Below, one piece after another: positions 9,601-15,579 of a stretch of 42,628 nucleotides of DNA (positions are counted from its first letter, which is position 1; every line of letters starts with the position of its first letter). Under the pieces are notes generated by a model. That model made no database searches. It saw only the letters and a list, made by a program, of their open reading frames with translations, and was not told where the DNA came from. Source of the DNA: Oligoflexia bacterium (GTDB lineage: Bacteria; Bdellovibrionota_C; UBA2361; JAFLCA01); the NCBI GenBank assembly GCA_019694465.1, contig JAIBBV010000033.1, positions 1 to 42,628 on the forward strand, in the 5' to 3' direction. The translations under genes and the position numbers were made by a program.

Positions 9601-10864
9601 CGACAAGTTAGGGAGGATTCAGGACAGGATCGAAACTATTGGAGCAGGTCCCCCCAATATCTATAGCTATATTTATGACGCCAATGGCAGGCTACATGAA
9701 GTAGATTTAAACTCAGCCCCGATTGCAGTTTATAACTATGACGCCAATGGAAACCGCCTAAGTGTTGTACGCGGTACTACTACAAATGCTACTTATGATG
9801 CGCAGGACAGACTGCTCACATACGGCACCCAAAGCTACACATACACCGACAATGGCGAGCGCTTGTCTAAGACCGACGGTGCTCAGGTAACAAACTATAA
9901 CTATAATGTTTATGGCAGCCTTATTTCTGCGATTCTGCCAAATGGAAACACTCTAGATTATATCGTTGACGGTCGCGATAGACGCGTTGGAAAGAAAATA
10001 AATGGCACATTGGTTCAGGGATTCCTATACCAAGATGGGCTGCGTCCCATAGCCGAACTAGATGGCACAGGTGCTGTAGTCTCGCGCTTTGTATATGGCA
10101 GCCACTTCAATGTGCCTGATTACGTAATCAAGAGTACTGAGACCTATCGTATCTTCTCAGACCATTTGGGTAGCCCTAGGTATGTAGTTAACGCTTCTAC
10201 AGGCGCAGTAGCTGAACATATTGACTACGATGAGTTTGGAAATGTGCTGACCGACACCAACCCCGGCTTTCAGCCATTTGGTTTTGGTGGAGGTATTTAT
10301 GATCAGGATACTAAGCTCGTAAGATTTGGCGCGAGAGATTACGACGCGGCAGTGGGCAGGTGGACCGCCAAGGATCCGATAGGGTTCGGGGGCGGGGATA
10401 CGAATTTGTATGGGTATGTGGTGGGGGATCCCATCAACAGATTCGACCCGCTTGGACTTGAAGACATACTTGCCGGAAGCGTCTTTTCTCCTGAGAATTT
10501 GGCGAAAAGGTATGCTGCGGCTTCTGGTGCTGTTAAATCAGCACTGATTCAGCCGGGGGATTTTGCGGCGGCTGGGATAGCAGCACTTTTGGAATTGGGC
10601 GAACTCGGTTCCATCGTTGGCGAACGACTTGGAGGCGAGGTATGTACAAAGGAGGTATTCCAACGGAAAGCGTTTGGCTCGGATGGTGGTATTTCAAAGC
10701 AATTCATTGAACGAGATGCAACTGGAAATGCAATAAGTAGAACTCATCAGGTAACTGTTGATGGCAATATAGTCCACCAACATATAGTTCACTTTGGAAA
10801 GTATGGTGGGACTAGAACTTTTCCTGATCGATGGACTGGGATTAAGACAATAAATAACGACTGA
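3608..10864 (+). CDS. Teneurin-like RHS/YD-repeat secreted protein with polymorphic C-terminus
   Basis: This is a 2418-residue exported protein, probably delivering a C-terminal effector held inside an RHS shell. The order of parts is: signal peptide (1-33, ending EARA); right-handed beta-helix (~130-440); Gly-rich then Thr/Pro-rich linker (~443-505); carboxypeptidase-regulatory/TTR-like domain (~540-605); probable FN-plug region; five or six NHL repeats (~1056-1375) with AGxGxxxxSGDGG signatures; many YD repeats (~1410-2180); RHS core with DYDAAVGRWTAKDPIGF; the PINRFDPLGL autocleavage-type motif; and a 133-residue variable tail. The ATG at 3608 is preferred over the upstream TTG (3557), because it gives a normal signal peptide and has GGAA upstream. 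The TTR, plug, NHL and YD order matches teneurins. The tail is His-rich (HQHIVHFGKYGG) and not assigned. A probable immunity gene follows 12 bases downstream. Confidence 0.9.
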   Translation: MGQQVRALFPYVVIASFLAFLFVLARNPKEARAISVNISTLGAVSFDDGLACYKGKPGKLKSVTIKGASSKKFIAQKFTTKTKKQFDALAARCKSLSKTETIFVDAKLKKSCRGTSYVATSRTCAKSKKSFKGFRTLKEALLNAGPGDSLLMRAGLYHEGRRATVPGIDLAPLIIQNYQSEVPIIDGGGIRSTGLEIRADNIRVVGLTFRNHVEGVLGTVALSSASKIVLRHLHMAHNASGISISSASSFALVEKNIIHDISGSAVRMTGDRGHNIAYNIIYNAGAVGIEAALGEAVAQNIIHHNVCLWDTVGFSINSSSALFAQNLAFGSVNFGLNGGGGFSAKNNAIVGMSPSIQLDLSNLVTSEGNTAGYLAFSAPSPSSFDQKSTKDIYTALVTSLAQSFAPGTGSPLLNAGVSVGLPLLDLLGVAPNGAPDIGPFEFPGGSSGGGNGGGSGGGGNGATPTAAVSPTPTATPTISATATVTATPTITPTTTPTVELPAPQISPAPSMTLYDTAGFLFTGPNPIQVNVSANTIKPALISVLRGKVLDSQSAPLSGAVISIAGHPEFGSTTSRQSGLFDMAVNGGGDVVVEYRKSGYLPVDRKASTRWQDFSIVEEVIMVPLDPIATNVDLSSITQVEVVRGSLQIDGAGARQATVLVKPGTQATMVFPNGTPQAISNITTRATEYTVGSNGPKSMPGSLPPTSAYTYAVELSIDEALAAGAESVTFNQPLPFYLENYLNFPVGMVVPSGYYDKSKGTWLPSQNGKVIKILSVSGNAAVIDVSGFGFPALPFQLALLGITTDELVSLAALYPVGQELWRIPIQHFTPWDFNWPFGPPPGAESPKQKPPKSDDDNNPDTPCQASGSIVECENQVLRESIPIAGTNFSLNYSSERVPGRTAGRTIKIGLSGATLPPGLLRIDLKVQVAGKEITQSFPAQANQTYTYIWDGKDAYGTSIQGSVIGVVWVGYVYQAVYQTPTQQGQAFQAYSGVPATTNWALQQITLWQRTETQLKNFTPNGYGIGGWSLSPQHTYVSTGKRLYMGDGSHRSVRATSNIIETVAGNGQPQFSGDNGPAVNAGLDPEGFAFGPGGKLYIADHTNHRVRVVGSDGIISTVAGSGNAVNSGDGGLAIQASVKFPFKVQVDRDENVYVTTGDALSAGAVIIRKISKDGIISAFAGNGSTAHSGDGGLATSAALGPVVDIALDPDGNLLILENYGYIRRVTKDGIIRTIAGGGSSQAEGASALATLFPNVVGFAANGCGEIFISSWSPAKVRKIGIDGRVTTFAGTGVAGFSGDGGLATQAQINYWPILTMGRGGLLNIFDLYNGRVRTVSEDGIISTIAGNGAFPTIPFENDGGPATATPIYTTHGNVAPDGRVCESDYAYALGIRCILPPLPGFSESETGIASEDSYLLYKFDNTGRHLQTINTLTGVIVQQFNYNLLGKLTSIVDGNGNATTINYNSSGDPISILAPFGQTTTLETDATGFLSKIKNSLNEEYNFTYSSSGLMSSMRNPRGMLHTFSYSVDGRLIQDYDPAGGSQTLARSDLANGFSVSRTTGLNRSTQYNLTNLTTGIIQRDVTRADGTIIHSTTGTDELYTTTDSAGMTSTMQKGPDPRFGMQSPVDKTFSVSTPSGLTLQGSTVRVAYLTNQLDPLSLSSVTSLITVNGSTFYNYYTAWNKTSVLTSPLGRTITRTFDSLSRVTSLSVLGFDPVNYNYDSFGRLTSVAQGSGPAQRISTLHYNSSGYADALTDPLAHVTGFIYDPVGRVTSETLPNTNVIGFGYDPSGNLTTLSPPGQPSHNFQYTPLEFESAYAPPNVGLANPNTTFTYNIDRQVTSILRPDGASAAFNYNPSSGKLDSETSPAGQLTYQYYPTSGLLHILTAPNSETLTFNYDGSLLTQEIYGGLVSGTINRGYDNFLRTSNLRVNALSQINFGYDNDGLLTSAGAVTLARSPLNGTLSGTTLSATTDTYSYNSFAEVSDYTAKYLSSTLFAEHYNYDKLGRIQDRIETIGAGPPNIYSYIYDANGRLHEVDLNSAPIAVYNYDANGNRLSVVRGTTTNATYDAQDRLLTYGTQSYTYTDNGERLSKTDGAQVTNYNYNVYGSLISAILPNGNTLDYIVDGRDRRVGKKINGTLVQGFLYQDGLRPIAELDGTGAVVSRFVYGSHFNVPDYVIKSTETYRIFSDHLGSPRYVVNASTGAVAEHIDYDEFGNVLTDTNPGFQPFGFGGGIYDQDTKLVRFGARDYDAAVGRWTAKDPIGFGGGDTNLYGYVVGDPINRFDPLGLEDILAGSVFSPENLAKRYAAASGAVKSALIQPGDFAAAGIAALLELGELGSIVGERLGGEVCTKEVFQRKAFGSDGGISKQFIERDATGNAISRTHQVTVDGNIVHQHIVHFGKYGGTRTFPDRWTGIKTINND

Positions 10865-10876
10865 GGCACGGACTAG

Positions 10877-11401
10877 GTGAACCAAGAACCATTATTGCAA
10901 TTACTACTAAGTGTCTCAGGATTGGCCTCATGGGATTTAGTTGCATCTCTGAATCGTGACCAACTTGTTCAGTCTCTTTCTAAATTAGATACAAACCGTT
11001 CGTCTACTAGAGATTTAGTTTTTGAAACTTTGGATATGCTTGAAATATCGTCAATGAATATTTCCAATTCACAGCTTACTCAACTAAGACGTATGGTTTT
11101 ATCTGGATTGATAGAGTTGGAGGTCCAATATCCTTTATTATTTTTGCTCATTCGTATAAAATTGTTTCAAGATGCCCCTTCCGTTCACAACTTGAATCTT
11201 ATTTTTGAAACGCAATGGTCCCAAGTGGCTCGAAGTTTAAACTCGGATCAGGCTAAATTTGTCGAAAATACTCGCCGGCTTCTTGAAGGTACTGCAGAGG
11301 AAATCAGGGAGGGGTACCGAAGTTCAGAGATTGACGAAGATACAAAGGTCCTCGTCAATCAATTTTATAGCGAAGTTAGTTGTATAGTTCGCGGAACTTG
11401 A
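10877..11401 (+). CDS. Putative immunity protein for the RHS C-terminal domain
   Basis: This encodes a 174-residue, predominantly helical, soluble-looking protein with no signal peptide or membrane segment. I do not recognise a family. Its position is the main clue: it starts 12 bases after the RHS stop, where immunity genes of polymorphic toxins normally sit. Its base composition is visibly more AT-rich than the conserved RHS core, as expected for a module exchanged together with the toxin tail. The start is GTG, the first in-frame start after the RHS gene. That it is a gene is likely; the immunity role is inferred from position only. Confidence 0.65.
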   Translation: MNQEPLLQLLLSVSGLASWDLVASLNRDQLVQSLSKLDTNRSSTRDLVFETLDMLEISSMNISNSQLTQLRRMVLSGLIELEVQYPLLFLLIRIKLFQDAPSVHNLNLIFETQWSQVARSLNSDQAKFVENTRRLLEGTAEEIREGYRSSEIDEDTKVLVNQFYSEVSCIVRGT

Positions 11402-11450
11402 AATTGCTGCCGATCCCATGGTTTATACCTAATTTATTAATTCCTACACA

Positions 11451-11843
11451 GTGAATCTGATGCAATTTAAGTTCGAAATAGATTCTTTTTGTGCGGCCTG
11501 CTGGAAAAGATGCGTTTATTTCAGCGTAATTGCACTTGCTGGCATCTTAATTTTTTTCGCTGGTATGTCTGCGTGTCCCAACTCATTTATCCAAACACTT
11601 GGGTTTTTCATGTCCAGCTGGGGCTTTGAAGGGATTTGTATTGGTTTTTGGTTTGGCAGAAAGGGCTGCAAACCATGGAAATCTATCGGTTCAATACGTA
11701 GAGCATATAGAATATGGGCATTCCTATGCTTATTTGGATGGTTTGTCTTCTCGTTATTAGTCTTATTACCGATGTCTTGGACTTGCCTGAACAAGGGGTA
11801 CGAGACCTGCATAAGTTGTTCGATCGTTACTAATAAGGGATGA
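11451..11843 (+). CDS. Small three-helix membrane protein of unknown function
   Basis: This encodes a 130-residue protein with about three hydrophobic segments (VYFSVIALAGILIFFAGM, a central FFMSSWGFEGICIGFWFG segment, and IWAFLCLFGWFVFSLLVLL) and eleven cysteines spread along the chain. I do not recognise it. It lies 49 bases after the putative immunity gene in the same AT-rich stretch and could be a second immunity protein, an orphan, or an unrelated small membrane protein. The GTG at 11451 gives the longest form; an ATG three codons later is equally possible. Confidence 0.5.
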   Translation: MNLMQFKFEIDSFCAACWKRCVYFSVIALAGILIFFAGMSACPNSFIQTLGFFMSSWGFEGICIGFWFGRKGCKPWKSIGSIRRAYRIWAFLCLFGWFVFSLLVLLPMSWTCLNKGYETCISCSIVTNKG

Positions 11844-11914
11844 CATCATAATTACTGCTGATTCAGCTGGGGGACTTTTTAAGCTTCTTTGTTCTCTGAC
11901 AACCCTGCAGTTAA

Positions 11915-12550
11915 TCATGCGCGCGGCACACTAATAAAATCGCGATAGATCTCAAAGCACTTAAGTAAATCTGCTATGCGCACATGTTCGCCAGCTTGAT
12001 GTGCTTGAGTTGTGATTCCGGGGCCAAAGTTAACTGCACTAATTCCATGAGTTCCCAGTAGGCCAACATCTGTGTAGGCCTGTTGTGCAACCTCTCGAAG
12101 TTTATAGCGAGACCGGAAGTCTTCCAGCAGATCATTCTCCTGTGGAACGTCGCCACTAGGATGAATGTTTGTAAAATCTAACTTGTACGCGGCAGAACTC
12201 TCGAATTTTGTTGCCACCAGTTCTTTGAATTCTTGCATACTTTGCTCTGCGCTTTTGCCCGGTGCAAAACGAATATTGACTGTAAGTTCAAACTTGTCAG
12301 GTATTACGTTTACTGCAATTCCGCCATTCCCAAATGTGGCTGCACGGACCTCGAAAAATTCTACGTTGCCGCGTTTTATGGGGCGCGGCTTATCATCAGC
12401 AAGCGCCTGTAACAGAGGGGCACATTGATGGATCGCATTGACGCCAGCCCAAGGCCGAGCGACGTGGGCGCGTTTGCCCACAGATTGTATGCGAGCATTT
12501 AGTACGCCGAGGCAGCCTAGCTGCAACTCGCTATCAGTGGGTTCTAAACG
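11915..12550 (-). pseudogene. 5'-truncated dapE/ArgE-type M20 peptidase
   Basis: Read on the minus strand, the frame opens just after an in-frame stop (12551-12553) and runs EPTDSELQLGCLGVLNARIQ to its natural TGA. EPTD..L..G..GVL is the junction before the dimerisation (lid) domain of succinyl-diaminopimelate desuccinylase-type enzymes. The lid domain and the C-terminal half are present, including GPGITTQAHQAGEHV with the final metal-binding His region. The first ~160 residues, with the catalytic His, Asp and Glu residues, are absent. The break lies about ten bases from the left inverted repeat of the deletion cassette (12560), so the truncation probably came with that insertion or a rearrangement at it. 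An apparent TTG start at 12526 is unlikely to be used. An intact enzyme must be encoded elsewhere if lysine/peptidoglycan synthesis needs it. Confidence 0.8.
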
Positions 12551-12559
12551 CTAAACGCT

Positions 12560-12894
12560 ATGGTACAGGGTAGCTCGCATTCTTTAATTGTATCGAGAAG
12601 ATGCGGGGCTCATTAGCATCCTTGGTATTTCTACAATTACAAATTTAGCAGCCGGAATTGCCGCTACGGAACCTAGTCATGAGGAAGTTACCCGAGAGGG
12701 TATGGCAGCTGCACCTAAACTGCGCTCCATAATCCAGGAACTAGTTGCTAGACTTTAGAAGCAGATAGCAACCAGCTGCTTTTGCCGCTTTCATACCTAG
12801 CTCACCCTAGGCGGGCCAAATTTTGCCACGCTCATGCGACTCTAGGCGTAAGGCGCTGATAGAATTAATGTATCAGAGCTACCCTGTACCATTT
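12560..12894 (+). mobile_element. Internally deleted copy of the phosphorylase cassette
   Basis: The left end atggtacagggtagct (12560-12575) is a perfect 16-base inverted match to agctaccctgtaccat (12877-12892). The first ~45 bases match 2059-2103. Then about 915 bases are missing, and 12611-12894 matches 3020-3303 with nine substitutions and no gaps. It lies in the same orientation as the full cassette, and its T-rich right flank runs into the 3' end of the downstream methyltransferase gene. It is MITE-like: both ends kept, interior lost. Confidence 0.75.
12611..12758 (+). pseudogene. 3' remnant of the purine nucleoside phosphorylase gene
   Basis: The last ~45 codons of the phosphorylase are repeated, from the STxTNLAAG motif to the TAG stop at 12756-12758. 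There is one clear amino-acid change (Met to Ile in ISTMTN). There is no start or catalytic N-terminal part, so it is non-functional. Confidence 0.8.
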
Positions 12895-12902
12895 ATTTTA
12901 TT

Positions 12903-13457
12903 TTACCGGCCCAAGATCCTATCCAACATAATGGCGCAGGCTGATCTCACAGATAGATGATTATAGGGGGTAGGGCCCTTAATCGGCTCCAAGAAGTAAT
13001 CCGCTCGCGCAAGTAGGCCATCCGACATACCCCAGCCAGTGCCTAACATTAGCAAATACGGATCGTCGCCTTGAATAAGTTGGGGGCGGAAATCTGAGAA
13101 CGTGATGCGTTTTCCACCATCCCGTGCTGAAGTTGCAACGAGCTTTGGTAGCTTACCAGCACGCTCATCAATGCGCTGGATCGCTTCATCCAAATCGCTC
13201 ACTATTTGCACATGCTCTAGCGCCTCGCGTCGATTGGGGTTGTAGGTTGCTCCAAATCCTTCCTCCCAGTGCTCCTTTAACGCGCGCGCTAATTTCCGCA
13301 AGGTGGGAGCTGGATGGGATATAAATAGATTTGTTACTCCGTAGGTTGCGCAGCTACGCGCAAGGTCGTGCACGTCAATCATGGTAAGAGAAGCCGTGAT
13401 TGGCTTGTTATGTTTGTCGACCATGTGATCATGCAAAAGGACTACACTTAAATCCAT
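12903..13457 (-). CDS. SPOUT-family RNA methyltransferase (TrmD-C-like, PF09936 type)
   Basis: This encodes a 184-residue protein of the stand-alone SPOUT group found next to trmD in many delta-proteobacteria and some thermophiles, and thought to methylate RNA with S-adenosylmethionine. The signature is the knot region LGTGWGMSDGLL (~residues 138-150) followed by PIKGPTPYNHLSVRSA and LDRILGR. The start at 13457 is chosen because its ATG overlaps the trmD stop in TGATG, with AAGAGGA six bases upstream; a longer in-frame opening into trmD is spurious. Translational coupling with trmD is likely. The RNA target is unknown. The 3' end is hard against the T-rich flank of the deletion cassette. Confidence 0.88.
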   Translation of the reverse strand: MDLSVVLLHDHMVDKHNKPITASLTMIDVHDLARSCATYGVTNLFISHPAPTLRKLARALKEHWEEGFGATYNPNRREALEHVQIVSDLDEAIQRIDERAGKLPKLVATSARDGGKRITFSDFRPQLIQGDDPYLLMLGTGWGMSDGLLARADYFLEPIKGPTPYNHLSVRSACAIMLDRILGR

Positions 13458-14152
13458 CAGGAGTTCCTCTTTATTAGATCTGGGCGGCGCGCTCGTGTGC
13501 GTTGCAGGGACTGCGCCTGACGCCACTCGGCAATCAACTTATGATTACCACTAAGCAAAGCCTCCGGCACATGTTTGCCCATAAATTCCGGAGGACGGGT
13601 ATACTGCGGCGCCTCCAGTAGTGGTTGCTCTCCGCTGGTTCCAAACGACTCTTGGGTCAAGCTTTCGCGATTGCCCAAGACATCATCAAGCAGCCGGATG
13701 CAGGATTCCATCACTGCCATGGCGGCGACCTCGCCGCCCATTAGTACAAAATCACCAATTGAAATTTCTTGGTCGACAAATAGTTCAATTACTCTCTCGT
13801 CGATGCCTTCATAGCGTCCGCAAAGTAAAATCAACTCTGGAAGCGCCTTGAACTTGAAGGCGAGCTTTTGTGAAAAAACTTCACCACTAGGGGCTAGTAG
13901 TACAACCTTTGCCTGCGGCATGCGTGCCTTGGCAGCTTCGATTGCACGCGCCAGTGGCTCTGGCTTCATCAGCATGCCAGCTCCACCGCCGTACGGCGAG
14001 TCGTCTACACGAAAGTGCGGCGGATCAGCAAACTCACGAATGTCCGTTAGTTTAATTGTTACCAAGCCACGCTCAAGGGCCTTGCCAATTAGGCTGCCCT
14101 TTAAAAAACCATCGAAGATTTCAGGAAAAATGGTAAGAACTTCGATTTTCAT
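13457..14152 (-). CDS. trmD: tRNA (guanine-N1)-methyltransferase TrmD
   Basis: This enzyme methylates G37 of tRNAs reading CNN and UGG-type codons, preventing +1 frameshifting. Its 231 residues are normal for the family. Visible motifs are MKIEVLTIFPEIFDGFL at the N-terminus, DDSPYGGGAGM (51-60), the trefoil-knot SAM site LLCGRYEGIDERV (109-121) and SIGDFVLMGGE (131-141), then SLTQESF, QYTRPPEFMGKHVPEALLSG and NHKLIAEWR. It lies 81 bases downstream of rpsP on the same strand and overlaps the next methyltransferase. The rimM gene that normally precedes trmD is absent here. Confidence 0.97.
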   Translation of the reverse strand: MKIEVLTIFPEIFDGFLKGSLIGKALERGLVTIKLTDIREFADPPHFRVDDSPYGGGAGMLMKPEPLARAIEAAKARMPQAKVVLLAPSGEVFSQKLAFKFKALPELILLCGRYEGIDERVIELFVDQEISIGDFVLMGGEVAAMAVMESCIRLLDDVLGNRESLTQESFGTSGEQPLLEAPQYTRPPEFMGKHVPEALLSGNHKLIAEWRQAQSLQRTRARRPDLIKRNS

Positions 14153-14233
14153 GGAGAAATCTGTGCCCTCAAATGCAAACGGGGAAACGCCGTCTCCAGC
14201 AGTCTCCCCGTCAGTTTCAGAGTTGCACGAAAA

Positions 14234-14584
14234 CTATTTTTTCTTTGCACTCTTGGCTGGTTTTCCACCCTTAGCACGGGCCTTGCGAGCCTTACGTGCG
14301 GCCTGAATTTTCTTCAGACGGTGCTCTTCACGGGCTTCAATGTAGCCCTTGATGCTGTGACGAATAACATCTCGCACAACAGAAGTAATTTCAGCGCCGT
14401 TCTCAACCCAATAACGAACACGATCTTCTTTCAAGGTAACCTGCGGTGGGTTCGTCATTGGATAGACGGTGCCGAGGATCTCAAGAAATCTTCCATCGCG
14501 CTTGGCGCCATGAGGCGATGCAACAAGGCGGTAAAACGGCTTACCAGGAACGCCGTAACGAGCTAAACGAAGAGTAACTGCCAC
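14234..14584 (-). CDS. rpsP: 30S ribosomal protein S16
   Basis: This encodes small-subunit ribosomal protein S16: AVTLRLARYGVPGKPFYRLV at the N-terminus, then GRFLEILGTVYP and a basic Ala/Lys tail. It has 116 residues, slightly long because of the lysine-rich extension. The start is GTG at 14584 (GTG GCA GTT, aligning with the family's MAV start), supported by GGAG ten bases upstream. A TTG six codons earlier is rejected. It is first gene of the rpsP-trmD-methyltransferase operon, with a good promoter 38 bases upstream. ffh, its usual neighbour, lies at 23.9-25.2 kb. Confidence 0.96.
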   Translation of the reverse strand: MAVTLRLARYGVPGKPFYRLVASPHGAKRDGRFLEILGTVYPMTNPPQVTLKEDRVRYWVENGAEITSVVRDVIRHSIKGYIEAREEHRLKKIQAARKARKARAKGGKPAKSAKKK

Positions 14585-14621
14585 GTTCTTCAATCTCCAC
14601 AAAGTTCAAAAAGAGGGCAGA

Positions 14622-14649
14622 TATATAGCAGAACTTCCAAATAATTCAA
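14622..14649 (-). promoter_or_regulatory. Putative sigma-70 promoter of rpsP
   Basis: On the minus strand TTGAAT (14649-14644) is followed after 16 bases by TATATA (14627-14622). This would place the start of transcription near 14615 and give a leader of about 30 bases containing the GGAG ribosome site. It is based on the sequence match only. Confidence 0.5.
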
Positions 14650-14650
14650 A

Positions 14651-14668
14651 GGGTAGGGGGGACTACCC
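14651..14668. other. GGGTAG/CTACCC hairpin between rpsP and terC
   Basis: Six-base arms GGGTAG and CTACCC around a G-rich six-base loop lie in the divergent gap between rpsP and the TerC gene. There is no T-tract. No conserved features of the Mn-sensing yybP-ykoY riboswitch, which often precedes TerC-family genes, could be recognised. Confidence 0.35.
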
Positions 14669-14784
14669 ACAGGTCAGGGGGTGCTTGCCTTAAGATTACT
14701 TCTAATTATTTCGCGTAGTTGACTAGTTAGGAGCACTCTGCGAGGCTAACCAGAAGTATTGTCAGTTAGAGGGCAACTTACAAA

Positions 14785-15534
14785 ATGGCCGAGCTAATAC
14801 AACTATTTGGACAGACTGATACATATATCAGCCTTATTACTCTGACCCTAATGGAAATTGTCCTCGGCGTGGATAACGTCATTTTTATTTCCATCATTGT
14901 TGCAAAGCTCCCGGCCTCTCAGCAAAACCTAGCGCGAACACTTGGGTTAGGATTGGCGCTTGGATTTCGAATTCTACTGCTGCTGTGCATCTCGTGGATT
15001 GTAGGTTTAGTTGAGCCATTCTTTTCAATTGCTGGGCATGGTGTAAGCGGCCGCGATATTATTTTAATGGCTGGCGGTTTGTTCTTGGTAGCTAAGAGTA
15101 CTCTTGAGATTCATCACAAGCTTGAAGGTGAGGAAGGAGAGCTTAACTCCAACGCTTACCCAAAGTTTTGGAATATCGTCGCGCAAATTGCCATGCTTGA
15201 CCTAGTCTTTTCGTTTGACTCCGTTATTACCGCGGTAGGTCTGGTGCGTGAGATTCCTATCATGGTGATAGCAGTCGTGTTGTCACTGCTGGTCATGTTG
15301 GCATTCTCGGGGAAAATAAGCGCGATAATTCACGAACACCCAACTCTGAAGATGCTGGCATTGTCCTTTCTATTGATGATCGGTACGCTACTTTTTGCGG
15401 AAGGCCTACACTTTCATGTACCTAAGGGCTATGTCTACTTCGCCATGTCTTTCTCACTTAGTGTTGAATTGCTCAATATGAAGATGCGCAAGAAGTTCAA
15501 GCCGGTTAAGCTTCGTGAACAAATGACTGAATAG
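14785..15534 (+). CDS. TerC-family integral membrane protein (YoaE/YkoY-like)
   Basis: This is a cytoplasmic-membrane protein of the TerC family, whose members are linked to manganese export, metallation of secreted proteins and tellurite resistance. Both family signatures are present: EIVLGVDNVIFIS (24-36) in the first helix and DLVFSFDSVITAVG (~139-152) mid-protein, each with membrane-buried acidic residues that probably bind metal. About seven hydrophobic segments are visible in 249 residues, a normal length. The ATG start has AGAGGG upstream. It is transcribed divergently from rpsP and followed 45 bases later by a secreted thioredoxin-domain gene, possibly in the same transcript. Confidence 0.9.
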   Translation: MAELIQLFGQTDTYISLITLTLMEIVLGVDNVIFISIIVAKLPASQQNLARTLGLGLALGFRILLLLCISWIVGLVEPFFSIAGHGVSGRDIILMAGGLFLVAKSTLEIHHKLEGEEGELNSNAYPKFWNIVAQIAMLDLVFSFDSVITAVGLVREIPIMVIAVVLSLLVMLAFSGKISAIIHEHPTLKMLALSFLLMIGTLLFAEGLHFHVPKGYVYFAMSFSLSVELLNMKMRKKFKPVKLREQMTE

Positions 15535-15579
15535 TTTGTTGTCTGCAGTATCTAGGCGTTTATTTTTTTGGGGCTAAAT

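Noticed and set aside
12903..13526. Longer start (13526) for the SPOUT methyltransferase
   Set aside because: The added residues lie inside trmD and lack family similarity; the ATG at 13457 has a strong ribosome site and a TGATG overlap with trmD.
14642..14656. taattcaaagggtag looks like a cassette left end lacking tggtaca
   Set aside because: The ATTCAA part is explained as the rpsP -35 box and the rest of the end is missing; no paired inverted end is nearby.
14640..14784. Mn-sensing yybP-ykoY riboswitch before the TerC gene
   Set aside because: Only a short GGGTAG hairpin is present; conserved loop motifs of that riboswitch were not found.
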